This document shows, piece by piece, positions 1 to 12,057 of a stretch of 64,000 nucleotides of DNA (the first letter of the stretch is position 1; each line of letters opens with the position of its first letter). The notes under the pieces were generated by a model. That model did no database searches. It saw only the letters and a program-made list of their open reading frames with translations, and had not been told where the DNA came from. The stretch lies in NCBI GenBank assembly GCA_013399875.1, contig VXAZ01009657.1, forward strand, positions 310,001 through 374,000. The letters run 5' to 3'. The DNA is from Gymnorhina tibicen. Its lineage: Eukaryota; Chordata; Aves; Passeriformes; Artamidae. Both the position numbers and the translations under genes were made by a program.

Positions 1-1000
1 ACATGATTCAAAAGCAAACCATCAGTCATATTCAAAACGTTTCTTCTATCTCTCTCATCACACCGAAGGAATTCAGAGGCAAACACAGGCATCAGCAACA
101 CTAGGAAAATCTATAGACTTCTGTTCATTTTCACAATGTACTCGGAGAGTTTCCAAAAAGTATGTGATATCTGATATATCCTATAAATGTTTAACCGTGT
201 ACTTTCTCAAATCCCTTGCAAAAATAGACACTCTAGTAGATTTGCATGGTAAGCAAACATGTCAACAAAATTATAAAGAATGCACATCACAAAAAAATCC
301 AAACCCAAGTCTTTGAGGAATCTTTACTAGTTTATATTTGCTTGATATATTTATAACTTCTTAAATGAATTACAACTGATGAAGAAACCAGCTCAATCCA
401 AATAAAAGTTTCGGAGATCAATATAAACTGAATTGTGCTCTCCCATGATGTGTTCCTTTGGACATAATGGAGCAGACCATATATCAGTTTAATTAAAATC
501 TACATCTGCAGAAGTCTATGGCTTTGCAGTCAGCTGATGTGCAGCTGCTGAGATGCTTCAATATAAGTAGCAAAAAGAAAGGTAGAAAAAAACCCCGTCA
601 AACTGCAGACTGAAAAATATGCAAACAAAAGCTCGCTGCCTCCAACATCTGGGCAGTTCTGTTGGTCACTGCTGCTGCCAGCTGTAGCTCACTGACTGGT
701 ACTTCGAAAACAAATGGATAAAACCCTCAGGCAAATCCGTTTCATTCACAAGGTATATGTGCCGGTGAGAATGTTCTCATGAACTGGCATCCGTATGCTG
801 GAGGAAGTTTTATGTTTCGCCCCTCTGTGAAAGGACAGGCTTTTCAGGAGCTCCCGTTTCGGCCCCGTGTAGCGCTGCCTGCGGCTGCCCGGCTCCACGG
901 AGCCCGCCGGCCCCCAGCACGAACGCGCTCCTGCCGCGGCGGAGCTCTCAAACACGGAGTCGTGATTTGGCAGTGAAAAGCGTCTAGACTTCCTATTCCG
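1..1000. other. 5' flank of GALR1, no gene seen
   Basis: AT-rich unique sequence up to about 850, then a rise in G+C leading into the CpG island. The short reading frames here overlap one another on both strands and show no protein-family signature. No clear repeat was recognised. Distal promoter elements of GALR1 may lie here, but none can be assigned from sequence alone. Confidence 0.6.
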
Positions 1001-1209
1001 TTGGTGGTTTTTTTGCTTTGCCTTGTTGGTTTTTTTATAGGAAGGCGTGACAATGTCTGCCTCCTTTTGTCCTTTGAGATACTGAATGATTAATGGAAAC
1101 TTGTGAAGGAGGTGAGAACAGTGAGCAACAGGCGGTGCTTAGTCCGGAGTAACTCTTGCTGCCGGCTACTTGTTGAGGTGGGTTCACGCAGGAGCTTCAT
1201 TATTTCTGT

Positions 1210-1900
1210 CTTTCCAAGCGAGTTACATTTAAGCGCGGCCGGACCAGCCGAGCGCCGCCTAGCCCTGCTGGGAGGCGCGGCTCCCGAGCCTCCCTCGGAG
1301 CGGAGGCACCAAGCGGAGAGAAGTTTTCTGGGGAGAGGACCGGGGTTCCGGCTGCCGCCCTAGGGGGGGGCACCTGCAAGCTGAAGGGAGGGAAGAAAAG
1401 ACGCGGGGGGAAATAAAGAGGGCAAGAAAGCCCCACCTCCCGTTTCCCCGAGGAGACGTTCCCGGGGAGCTGAGTCTCCCGAAGCAGCGCGGCTGCCAGC
1501 GCGGGGGGCGCGGGCACTCCGCGGCTCGGCGGGGCGGGCGCGGCCGGAGCGCCTCCCCGGCGNACCTCCGCCCTCCCTTCCCCGCCGCCCTCCGCGGTGC
1601 CGGGAAGCGGCGGCTCCGCGTTCCGCCCGCGGAAACTTTGCCCGGCGCGCAAGGGGAAGGATGGAGCCAGGGGAGCCGTCGGCGGCGCCCCTCAACCTGT
1701 CCCGAGCCGCCACAGAGACGCCCCGCGGGGAGTTCAACCTCTCCGGGCTGCCGGAGGCCGAGGGGAAGCCCCTTTTCGGCATCGGCATCGAGAACTTCAT
1801 CACCTTGATCGTCTTCGGTGTGATCTTCACCCTGGGGGTGCTGGGCAACACCCTGGTGATCACGGTGCTGGCGCGGAGCAAGCCAGGTAAGCGCCGGAGC
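1210..1900 (+). promoter_or_regulatory. GALR1: CpG island: promoter, 5' UTR and exon 1 start of GALR1
   Basis: Sharp rise in G+C and CpG density against an AT-rich background, ending within coding exon 1. A GC box (GGGGCGGGC) lies at 1531-1539, a likely Sp1-type site. No convincing TATA box sits near the expected start, which fits a CpG-island promoter. There is no ATG between 1096 and 1660, so the GALR1 ATG is the first one over about 560 bases. The transcription start cannot be fixed from sequence. One unresolved base (N) lies at 1563. Confidence 0.8.
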
Positions 1901-2362
1901 ACCACCAACATCTTCATCCTCAACCTGAGCATCGCCGACCTGGCCTACCTGCTCTTCTGCATCCCCTTCCAGTCCACGGTCTATGTGCTCCCTACCTGGG
2001 TGCTGGGAGCCTTCATCTGCAAGTTCATCCACTACTTCTTCACCATCTCCATGCTAGTGAGCATCTTCACGCTCTCGGCCATGTCTGTGGACCGGTACGT
2101 GGCCATCGTGCATTCCCGACGCTCCTCAGCCTTGCGTGTTCCCCGCAACGCAATGTTGGGCGTGGGGCTCATCTGGGCGCTCTCCTTCGCCATGGCCTCG
2201 CCTGTGGCTCACCACCAGCGCATCTTCCACCGTGAGACCAGCAACCAGACCTTCTGCTGGGAGTTCTGGCCCAACCCACGCCACAAGAAGGTCTATGTGA
2301 TTTGCACATTTGTCTTCGGATATCTGCTCCCACTGCTGCTCATCTCCTTCTGCTATGCCAAG
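1661..2362 (+). CDS. GALR1: Galanin receptor type 1, coding exon 1 (residues 1-234)
   Basis: GALR1 is a class A GPCR for the neuropeptide galanin; in mammals it acts at the plasma membrane mainly through Gi/o to lower cAMP and open potassium channels. This exon encodes the extracellular N-terminus and TM1 to TM5. Visible marks are: N-glycosylation sequons at N12, N26 and N195 (the last in extracellular loop 2); TM1 motif GVLGNTLVITVL; TM2 LSIADL; C120 at the top of TM3, expected to pair with C199; DRY at 144-146; and TM5 ending in CYAK. The start is the first ATG after a long ATG-free leader and has a strong Kozak context (A at -3, G at +4). The exon ends after AAG at 2362 with a GTGGGG donor, phase 0. 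Unspliced, the frame would run only four more codons to a stop at 2375-2377. The N-terminus is longer than in the mammalian protein (361 versus 349 aa overall). Identification is from family knowledge and near-identity of the TM segments; GALR2 and GALR3 have a different exon structure. Confidence 0.97.
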
Positions 2363-2706
2363 GTGGGGCATATGTAAAAGGATGGGGGGGACACAGTGGT
2401 GGAAAAGGTGTCCATGAGCCATAGGGCCATTTCTGGGCATATGGAAGGACTTGGCACTGATGGGAGAAAAAGGAGCAGGAATGAGTTTGTGCCACAAAGG
2501 GAGAGGGTAGGTTTTATAGCTGAGGGATGTCTGAGGGGCAACGACATACGTTCAATGGCACAGAGGTCAGAACAGGGACTGCACAGGGTGGGTGGGGGGA
2601 TGTTCTGGCAATTACTGGGGTCTCTCTGTCAGATTTCCTTGTTGCAGAATGCTAAGAAGCCCCAGTGCTCTGCTGCTTTCTCTGTCAATGTAACTTAATT
2701 TCTTGC

Positions 2707-2740
2707 AGTGCTGTATGAGGAGTTTGTTGTACTCAATAAA
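2707..2740 (+). promoter_or_regulatory. Cryptic acceptor and intronic poly(A) signal in GALR1 intron 1
   Basis: A pyrimidine-rich tract with a possible branch sequence (TAACTTAAT near 2690-2700) ends in TTGCAG, with AG at 2707-2708. An AATAAA follows at 2735-2740, with T/G-rich sequence downstream. Together they resemble a 3'-terminal exon. Use of it is unproven. It could end transcripts about 370 bases after exon 1, either by splicing or by plain intron retention. Confidence 0.3.
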
Positions 2741-4308
2741 GTACAGCAAAGCAACAAGTTGTTCAGGCTTCAGATGAAGCATTGTGGTTCTTTAAAATGC
2801 ACAGTGCACTTAAAAATGACACAAATGACCTGTTAGGTGTTAAGAGTATAACGTGCATCATGCTGCCTAGTCCCTGCGGTGCCGTGTCTTGCCCCAGCTG
2901 AACATGAGAGATTTACCTCTGACTTCATCAAAGGCAGGTGATTCTAGGAAGCAGGGCACGGAAAAGGTTTTTCCAGGCAGGAAAAAGCAGTAAGTAAGGG
3001 TGCCTGAATACGAGTATTTAAGGACTTTTATGCTGAAGCCAGGTATCTCATTTTTCTGGAGTAATAATTGGAGCCTTCAGTGTACGATCCTCTGCTTGCT
3101 GCTGAACAGGATCTGGAGCACCAGTTGCTACCTCCTGAGTTAGGCAGAGATCCTCCTGTTTCTGTGCCAGTAGCCTTCAGTGGCAGGATTTCTCCTTAGG
3201 CAGTGATTTGAGAGGATAGGACTGCTCTCGCAAATAAGGACTGTTTAAGTGTTGAAAAGTCAGTTCTTCAAATGGCAAGATCAGTAGATGTACCTGAAGT
3301 ATTTAATTTGAAGAAGTAATTTTATGTTCTGCTCAGTTTTATATATGTTACATCATCTTAATTGTGATATGCAAATCGAGGCTATAATGTCACCCAGCTC
3401 TGATGAAACCAAGGCATGCAGAACACAAAGGACATTTCTAAATTGCTGTTCTTAGTGAAACAAATCCAAACTGGCAAATGAAGAAGAATCACATCTTTCT
3501 GTGCATAAACTGAATCCTGCTTTCCCTGAATGAATACACTGGTATTTAATCTACTGTGTTGAATATGACTGAGCTGTAGCGATAGATCATCAGTTTGAAG
3601 AAAGTATTACAGGTTGCAGGGAGAACGTTACAGAATGTGTGCACAGGGGGATGTCAGCTACTAATTCTTACCTTTTCAAAGCTGAAGCATCTTCAATTTC
3701 AGCATAAAGTACCGGCCTCCAAAGTCGAACTGTATGAGAGAAGATTAAAAAGAAATCTTTCAAAATTAGCATAGTCCTGTACAGTATAGGCAGAAAAAAA
3801 GCAAATATGCTTAACCAAAATATGTGCACAGCAAATAAAACACACCATGTCATTACTAAGCACATCTGCACAAGTAGATGTCTCAATGTTAGTATGAATA
3901 TGTTGTTAAAAAAAAAAAAAAGGCAACATAAAACCCCCCAAGCCAAAAAAAGCCACTTTATTTGAAAAACATGCCCAAGAACAAGTTTGTAAAATCAAGG
4001 CCACTTGAAGTTACAATGAAATTGTGTACTTAAGCTGTTGCCAGGCTAGGATCTCACCCTGATTTTATGATGTGGTTTGAGCCTGTATGTATGATCCTGC
4101 TTGCCATGGTGTCAGGCTGGAGGAGTTAACCTGAAGGGATGAATTTCAGAAGATACCTAGGGGATATCTGTTATTCCCATCAGTGTCAATGAAGCTGAAA
4201 AGTGCCATGAATTGTACAAAGCTATCGAGGGTTTTTGTACCCCACAGCTAAGGACTCATTCCTGCCTTCATTAGGAGCCACTGACAAATCTCCAAATGCA
4301 ATGTTTTG

Positions 4309-4361
4309 TTCTCTTCTCAGGCTGAGCAACCCCGACTCTCTCAGCCTGTCTTCATAGGAGA
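4309..4361 (-). mobile_element. CR1 LINE fragment in intron 1
   Basis: The segment reading TTCTCAGGCTGAGCAACCCC followed by a CTCTCAGCCTGTCTTC-like run is a diagnostic piece of the avian CR1 3' region in minus orientation. The same block is present in the larger copy near 58190-58230. Only about 50 bases are recognisable; the flanks have no CR1 match I can see. Confidence 0.6.
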
Positions 4362-7300
4362 CATTAATCTCTGCATTAGTTTCTTATGGACTTCACTGGT
4401 TTTCATGAACTGTGGTTCAGCGAGATAACGCAATCTTCTGATAGAGTAAATTAAGACAAAGGAGACTCATTTCTCTATTTGAATATATTGCCTTTTCCTG
4501 ACTCCTTTAAGGCAGTTCTGCTTCTTTCATAAACAAATTGCAATTGAACTTCCAATTCTGAAAGTCTCATTTTTTAGGCACTCTAATAGGGAGCCAAGTT
4601 CTTTCTCTCTCACACACACTTTTATATCATATTAGCAGAGATTTGTATTTTCCCCGTGGATAACAATGCTGTTACAGTGTACAGAAGTGCTGAAGTAGTG
4701 CCAGGTGTTTGGAAGCAGTGTCCTCCCAAAATATCTCACGTGATATGCTCTTCAGGCAGAGATTTATGAGATCATGCTCTGTGTCTTGTGTGTACAGCTA
4801 CCACCTCTTTTCTCTCTTCCACAAATAATTTTCCATCAGTTTCATCCAAATTTTTGATAGAGGAGTGAAAATATGAGAAGGAATGATACTTCCCTAGTTT
4901 TGTGAGAACAGCAGACAATCAAGAAGGTGGAGAGTGTCAGTTATCCTCTCTTTTAAGGAGTCAGTTTGCACTCAACTGTTAAACACCAGACAAGCTGTAA
5001 GGGAAGAAGTCTTACGTAGCATCAACTTAAGGAAAAGACACATCTTTTTGGGAACACAGTAAAGGAGTCACAAATCCATAGGAAACCAGCTTTTGTTGCC
5101 TGACAGAACTACTCTTGAAAGAAGCTTACTACGTCAGGGGGAGGAGCAGTGATTATGTAGTGATCAGCTGAGTCTCAGCACTGCATACTTACAGACAACT
5201 TGTGTTCGGACTCTTTTATTGCTTATTCTACTTGCTATATTTTTTAAATACTGACTTTTTGTATGTGTTTTGTAACACTGCTACAACATTTGCTCACTGA
5301 TGTGTTCTTAAATGGTAAAGTGATAAATGATTCCCAGTCAGCTTCTAACGGTTGACATTTGCTGGAGTTGTGCAATCTTACAGCTAATTTTGGGTACCTC
5401 AGTTTTTCAAGGATTCAGTCCTTGAAAGTCAGGCCTCTTTCAATCAAACAGTTAGGTTGGACACGTATAATTACTAGCAACCATTTCCTTTTATAGATGT
5501 GTAGTGTTAAAATCTTTCTTCTAAACAAATATGTCTTGCCTTAAGAATGTTTCCATTATTATCTGTCATTCTGAACATTCTGAATTAATGTCTTATTTGA
5601 TTTACAGACTTGGTTAAAACTAAGCTATAAAAAGTAAGAGCCTCAACATAAAATTCAAGCTTATCTGGTCTTGGATATTATATCTTAAATTTTGCTGAGC
5701 AGCAAGGGGAAAACTTTATTAAACTGCACTGAAAGAGAAAAATAAAGGGTATGACACATTAGTCACGCACTCCTAATTGAAAGAGGGTGAAGGATCTCTT
5801 GTGACAATAGAAGTAGCAGCATTACTTCAAAACATGGATTGCAGGCAATGGCACTTGAATTTAAATCAGGTTCATACTACAAAGATGGTTCAAAATGTAA
5901 TGCTTACATTAGCCACAAAATAGGCAGTTCATTCTTGCTAGATAGTGACCTTGTGTGGACTTTCCTTCAGCATGGTTTTCAGTGGCTGATAATGAGAGTG
6001 TAGTCAGTGGAATGCCAGACAGTAAACATGGTTTTTAACAGTGCGGACTTCAAACTTTCACAATGTTTGGTAGACTTATGTGAATAGGTACAGATAGTTG
6101 AAGTTATTTTCTTTGAGAGCTGTTTCACCGCTGTTGATAAGTAATTGCATTTTGCCTATTTCTCTTGCTGCTACTTTCCATGCCATCTGGTACAATACTA
6201 CGTAAAGCCAACATGTTTTCACTGCAAATACTTATTTTATGAAATGTGTATGTAATCTGAAAGAGGGGAAGCTGATAAGGTTCATTTGAAGGTTGTAATC
6301 TAAATTAACAACAAAACCCTTCACCACCACTTCCCATCCCCCTCAAATATCCAATTTACCTGTTTTGGCATCTTTCTGTGAACTGGAGAGACATGCAATG
6401 CAAAACTTTGGGCTAAAAGTTTCAGAACAGAAGAAAAAAAACTTTGTACCTTTAAAAAAGATTTTGCAGTTCTGATTTCTGGGAAGAGTTTGTCTGATTT
6501 TAGTTTTGGGCTGCGAGGGAGAATCACAGAACAGTGCAGTCACTGGGTGGCACGTGATGGCATTTGCAAAGGTCCAGTAGAAACAGCCCATCACTCTAAG
6601 TTACATGGAGGGGATATGATAGATGAAGCAGCAGTGATGGGAAGTGAACTTAATTGCATTCCTCCCATGCCCTTTTTTTTGGTTTTGTTTTTCACTGATG
6701 GACTCAGCCATTCAGCTGGTTCGTACAGGGTGATGGCAGGTGAATAAAAAGTCTGTGAGCCAGACAGTCATCTCCCTGGTCTTCTGCTGGGGTTCTGTCC
6801 TTTCCTTTGGGTCTGCTTCCTACTGAAGAAGAAGGACATGAATTCAAAACAGGACTTTTTAGGGAAAGTCCATTTATTTTTCTCCTGCTTTTCCTTAGCT
6901 CAGGTTAGCCCCGGAAGAGGCCTGGATAGTGTTTCCAAATAGGAAGTGCATGCAGGGTGAGTCACATGTTAGTGCACAGATAAGCACAAATGAACTGCAC
7001 TTACAATATTAAGTGGTTACAAGTAATTTCTTTTTTTTATTGTTGGTGGTGGTTCTCTGGTAGCTAAGAGTAGATACCTAAAAATGGAGTCTGCTGATGA
7101 GCTCTGGTTATTCACAAATACCATCTTGCTTCTTTTAATTCAATATGTATGTCTCTAAGACTCAAATACCAGAGTGGGATCAAGTCTCTAGATTATCTTG
7201 ACTGGTGTCTGTCATGATAGTGGTTAGCTGTACATCCCAAAGAAAACAGAGAAAATGTCCCCAGATGACATAAAAGAATCTGAATTTGGACCCTTTTCCC

Positions 7301-7460
7301 CACCTCCAGATCTCTATGCATCCTCTATCCCAAACCTTACGAGTAAATGATTATGTTAAAATTTTGACCCTGCTCTTGGCTGATGAGAATTTTCGTGACC
7401 TATTTTTAAAATTTACTTGTGAAAGATGAATGGTGAGTACCATCACATTGTTGATGAAGG

Positions 7461-7498
7461 TCATGCCTCGTGTGTCATGCCTCGTGTGTAATGCCTCA
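7461..7498. repeat. 14-bp tandem repeat
   Basis: TCATGCCTCGTGTG occurs at 7461-7474 and again at 7475-7488, with a third degenerate partial copy (TAATGCCTCA) at 7489-7498. It lies in GALR1 intron 1, about 540 bases before exon 2. Confidence 0.85.
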
Positions 7499-8035
7499 TT
7501 TTAGTATAAATTATTTTTGAAAGCCTAAGCTTCTTTCAAAGATCAAATAGTGCCAACGTCTTGATTATATTAATCAAGCATCCATCTGAAGAAAGCAAAT
7601 TACGCAGGTGACTCAGAAAAGCTCTGATTCAAAACATACTCTTTTCTTATGTTACACACGGTAAAGGTCATTCTAAACCAACAGTCTTTGACTTTTTACG
7701 GAAGAAGAGAGATTGCAAATTCTGTTTGCAGGGTAGGTTTCCATCTGTTTCCTTGTTAATTTGTGATTATGTATTTGTTATGTAGTACATCTGAACACTT
7801 ATATAAGAATTCTGTTGTGGTCTGCTTCATATTTGTTGGTTCACACATGCAGATACATAATTCCTTTGGTTTTCCTACTGTGCACATTTGAAATGTGTAA
7901 GTTGGTTCAGAGATGTTGGTAAGCGAATCGTGCAGTACTGGAGAGCATGAGAGTACTCTAAGATACATGGGTTTGAATTTTGTTTGAGTGGAAAGCGGTG
8001 AAGTATGATAAAGAGATGCAAATTAATCTTTCCAG

Positions 8036-8101
8036 GTTCTTAATCATCTGCATAAGAAGTTGAGAAACATGTCAAAGAAGTCAGAAGCATCCAAGAAAAA
8101 G
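8036..8101 (+). CDS. GALR1: Galanin receptor type 1, coding exon 2 (residues 235-256)
   Basis: A 66-base phase-0 exon too short to stand out as an open frame. It encodes VLNHLHKKLRNMSKKSEASK plus KK, the third intracellular loop between TM5 and TM6. The loop is strongly basic and contains serines, as expected for the G-protein-contacting region of GALR1. The exon is bounded by TTTCCAG before 8036 and GTACTT after 8101, so both splice sites are canonical and the frame is kept with exons 1 and 3. Mammalian GALR1 has the same three-exon arrangement with a short middle exon, which supports this call. Confidence 0.95.
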
Positions 8102-11100
8102 GTACTTTGCATTCACAATTAAAACTCCTTCATTTGTACTTTAGTTTTATGTCTAAGCTAATTTCGTATTATATTGCTTGTTGCTAAAGATGTAACAGAG
8201 AGAAGAAATTGAAATTAAGTATTTAATGAAGTATTCAGCGTCCCTCTGAACTTAGCAGATTGGAATCTTTTCTGATCCAAGTTTTCCACCACATTGTATC
8301 AAGCCATTACCTGAAATCCTTATATTTGGAACTTCAGAGCATCTGAAATTTAGGCACAGGGAGACAACCTGTCTTTAGTGTTAATTTCTTTTTTTTTTTC
8401 CTCACAGGCATTTTCCCCTGACTTGTAATCACAGGATTTTTACGTTTTTTGGGTTTTTTTAACTAGCTGATTTTTGTAATGTTTCAGTGAAGAATTCCTA
8501 GGTTGTATGAGGAACCTTTAAAATGAAATTTATTGTGCTTCCCAATAGGAGTCCAGTAAGAGACTTTTAATGATTCTCCAATTCTTCTATTGATTTTCCA
8601 CACAATGTTTTCTTCTCTTACATTCAAGACATAAGTTATATACTAGATACAAATAGAATCATGAAAGGTCTTTAAAGAAGAATATAAGCTTTGTGATTTA
8701 GAACAATATTTGAAAGATGTGTTTATACAGAGAATTTGTCAGTTAATATAATGTGGTTGTGATTTTTGAGCAGATTTGACCACAGTAATCATTTGACTAA
8801 CTTCTCAGTTTATGGACGTGGAGGAAAAACCCCTTAGGCTGTAGCTCTTCATTTAATCTGATCACTATTTTCATATGGGTGTGCAGACTGCCTGCAATGT
8901 AAATGAGATATACATGGACTCAACAGGGAATAAGTACTCTGTTATTTATGCACTCTTTACTTTTTTGAAAAATATGCTACTCAATAGATTTAGATTCCTA
9001 GAATTAAAAGCATTATGGCCCTGACTCAGTAAAAAGAGTTAACAGACATTACTTTCTCATTTAATGTTGTCAAGGCCAAAGGTGTAGTTTTCAAAGACAT
9101 TTTGTACATTGCCATCTCTCATCTAAATTATTCTCAAACTGGAAATATCTCCACATTTCCTCTAACAACTAACTCTTAAAAATTCCCAGATCTGACTGGG
9201 AATTAACTTTTATAGCTTCAGGGTAAAGCATTACAGGCATGATCAATACTGCTCAGATGTATCAGGGTTCAGTAGCCAAAGAGGAAAAAAACCAAAAAGC
9301 AGTCCGAAATATTTTTTTGCCGCAGAAAATGAGTTTCTAAACCTAAGGCCTAACTCATGTTTTTCAAAGCAACCCTGTCTTCGTTAGTGTGTTCATGCTC
9401 TCTCTGGTTACCATATCTTTCTTCTTTTCCTTCTACTGTCTTGTGTAGAATGCATTTCGGGTGTAATTATACGCTTTTAGCTTTATTCAAACCTTTATGA
9501 ACATTCCAGTAGGAGAATCTTAAAATAAATTCGCTAGATGTGTGGAAAAAAATTAATGAAAAACATTAATTTGCCTCAATTGTATTTTTCATGCTTTTTG
9601 GTCAGAAAGCATCAATATTAACATCATATATTTCAGGTGGGTTTTATTTGATAATGAGAAACCCTAAGCAAGCTCCCAGTAAGTAAAAAAGAGCTGCAAT
9701 TTAGTGATACCTTGTTTGCAAGAAAAAGTAGTGATTTTGGAAAGGTTATTTTTCTTAGAATTTTGAAGAAACTGAAGTAATATGCCCCTTCTGAAGTAAT
9801 TGTGCATGTGGTATCCTGAGAATTTATTTTCACTTGGGATATTAACTCACTGAACACATCAATCAGAGAATAAACTGCTCTTAATTTACGCAGTCTTGTT
9901 AGAACACATTCTCCTGATAAGACCTGAAAAAGAAAATATTTCTGTGGCTGTTTTAGAGGCAACTGACTTAAACTCCATAGGGCTAAGTAGAGGAATGGCT
10001 TGTGAAAACAGATGATTGCTTTAGACTAAACAAATTATTTTAATTACAGATATAATGTCCTTTGGTTTCTGTTGTGAGATTATACTGACCAACAACAGCA
10101 TCTGTCATGACTTATTTTGGCCTGTTGTCACAGAAATCAAAACGTTTTTCCCATAAATTTCTCTTTGCTAACTCGTGTTCTGATTAGGCAGGTCAGTCTG
10201 AATTATTACTGAGCATTAATCAGTTCAAGAAGTATAGACCAAGTTCAATGAACTCTACATATTTTCTGTGCTTCAGTATTTATCACTCTGTGGCCACTGG
10301 GTTAGTTTTGGCTGTGAAGAAGAACCTAAGTTATCTGAAAAAACAAGTTATGAAGTGTTAATATAGTAATTATAATGGCCCACAGTATAATATGCTTTGG
10401 AATTATTATTAGACTTTTATTTGGAGACTTACTTAGTTGAAAGAGGTACTTGATCAAGGAATAGGTATTAATTAGTTAGGCCACTGCAAAGCATTAACTC
10501 CTGTTTCTGAAGTAAGTGAAAGCTAAAGAAAATATTGAGAGTCAAATTCCACTGTTCCCTGACAGAACTCCTGAAGGGTCTGTACCAGCTGATTCTGGAG
10601 CTGTCAGAATGGATCTAATGAAATTGATGGTCCCCTCATAAATAGTGAAAGTGGAGTTTGGAAGCAGCACTGAGGATATTTTTTGTTCCGTTTTTTAATT
10701 TAGTGTTTGGTGGTGAACTTTAATTTCCAGATTGGTTTTGATAATGTGCAATCACCAGAAATTTCAAGCCCTTACTTCGTTTTTTTCACTAATTGTATCC
10801 CAGAATGTTGTTGTATGACTCTCCCAGTGGAAATTCTGTGTTTAAAGGAGACACTTTCAAAAAATCCCCTGCACCTTTAGTGAGCACTTGAGCAAGCTCT
10901 AAGCTCTTCCACCAGCTGCCTTCATGTATAATAGATCTCTCTTGAAATTTTAATTAGAAATTCTTATGCACTGTACTAAAACATAGACCATTAGATCTGG
11001 ATGAGATTTCCCAAAGACCCCTGTTGTCATTACTTTACAACAAGCTTAGGTCCACTTCAGAAAAGGCTAAGCTTTTGTGTGGGGAGTTAGGAACATCATT

Positions 11101-11358
11101 CTTTACCGCTGAGGGAAGTTGTGCATTTGCTTTTTATTATGACATTTTCCAAGGCTGGGTTCTCCTTGCAGTAGTTCACTATGCAAAATAAAGCCCATAT
11201 AGGTAATGGGGTAAAATCAGTAACAAATATTCCAGAGTGTTCCCTCTCAGTATACTTTTTGTTGTGTTTTTTTCCTCGAAATAGTAGTTTTGAAGCAGGT
11301 TTAAAGCTGATTCTTTGAATACTCATCAGACATATGTGTTTTCCTTTCCTTGTCTCAG
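8102..11358 (+). other. GALR1: GALR1 intron 2 (3,257 bp)
   Basis: Phase-0 intron with GTACTT donor and a TTTCCTTGTCTCAG acceptor ending at 11358. It holds AT-rich unique sequence with several T-runs, for example near 8388-8402. No recognisable transposon or second gene was found. Confidence 0.9.
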
Positions 11359-11676
11359 ACAGCACAGACTGTGTTGGTGGTGGTAGTGGTTTTTGGCATC
11401 TCCTGGCTGCCTCATCACGTGATCCATCTCTGGGCTGAATTTGGAGTTTTCCCACTGACTCAAGCCTCCTTTCTCTTCAGGGTAACTGCACACTGCCTGG
11501 CTTACAGCAATTCTTCTGTGAACCCAATCATATATGCGTTTCTATCTGAAAATTTTAGGAAGGCCTACAAACAAGTCTTCAAATGCCAGATTGGTAACGA
11601 GTCACCTCTGAATGATGCTAAGGAAAATAAAAGTCGGATAGATACACCACCCTCTACTAATTGTACCCATGTGTGA
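11359..11676 (+). CDS. GALR1: Galanin receptor type 1, coding exon 3 (residues 257-361 and stop)
   Basis: Encodes TM6, extracellular loop 3, TM7 and the C-terminal tail. TM6 carries the FGISWLPHH motif (residues 268-276). TM7 carries NPIIY at 311-315. Residues known from human GALR1 mutagenesis to matter for galanin binding are present with a +12 offset: H276 and H279 (human H264 and H267), E283 (human E271) and F294 (human F282). C332 in the proximal tail is a likely palmitoylation site, and the tail ends STNCTHV as in mammals. The stop is TGA at 11674-11676. The true exon begins at ACA (11359) directly after the CAG acceptor; the open frame extends a few codons further 5' only as intron. 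Nothing suggests inactivation, so the gene looks intact. Confidence 0.97.
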   Translation, partial: TAQTVLVVVVVFGISWLPHHVIHLWAEFGVFPLTQASFLFRVTAHCLAYSNSSVNPIIYAFLSENFRKAYKQVFKCQIGNESPLNDAKENKSRIDTPPSTNCTHV

Positions 11677-11878
11677 ATGTTGAGAAGCCCTGTATGTTGG
11701 CTCTTCCTTTATGTGAACAAAACACCAAGAAAAAAAAGCACAATGAGCTTTATCCTGGGTTTATCTTGATAAAGCTAATTGGTATTTAATGTACTGAAGT
11801 TGCATTTGTAGCCAAAGTTTGTGAAACTCATATGAAACAAACCTGGGCTGATCCTTTGCATCTTAGATAACTTTGTCA

Positions 11879-11884
11879 AATAAA
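11879..11884 (+). terminator. Candidate GALR1 poly(A) signal, proximal
   Basis: Canonical AATAAA about 200 bases after the GALR1 stop codon, followed by T-rich sequence. Confidence 0.5.
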
Positions 11885-12057
11885 GCTCTTGGACCTTTCA
11901 TAGATATTTGAGAAAAAAAAATGTTGAGATGATATGCCTGTATTCTTACTCACTAAGCATACAAGTGAACAAGAAGAAGATGTTGATGTGGACAGGTAAC
12001 TTTCTGACGTCTTACTCCATGAAAGTGAAAAATGGATAAATTTTCTGTCCTACAGAT

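Larger units (their letters stand above)
2363..8035 (+). other. GALR1: GALR1 intron 1 (5,673 bp)
   Basis: Phase-0 intron with GT donor at 2363-2364 and AG acceptor at 8034-8035 (context TTTCCAG). It is mostly unique AT-rich DNA. Within it are a strong unused-looking acceptor at 2707-2708 followed by AATAAA at 2735-2740, a small minus-strand CR1 fragment near 4309-4361, and a 14-bp tandem repeat at 7461-7498. No other gene was seen; the reading frames inside are short and lack homology signals. Confidence 0.9.

Noticed and set aside
1597..1890. Plus-strand frame overlapping the GALR1 start in another frame
   Set aside because: It starts at GTG, is a shadow of GALR1 codons, and has no conserved features.
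1259..2032. 257-codon minus-strand frame over the CpG island
   Set aside because: It is antisense to GALR1 exon 1 and its GC-rich leader, contains an unresolved base, and shows composition-driven residues (Arg, Gly, Pro, Ala) without a domain.
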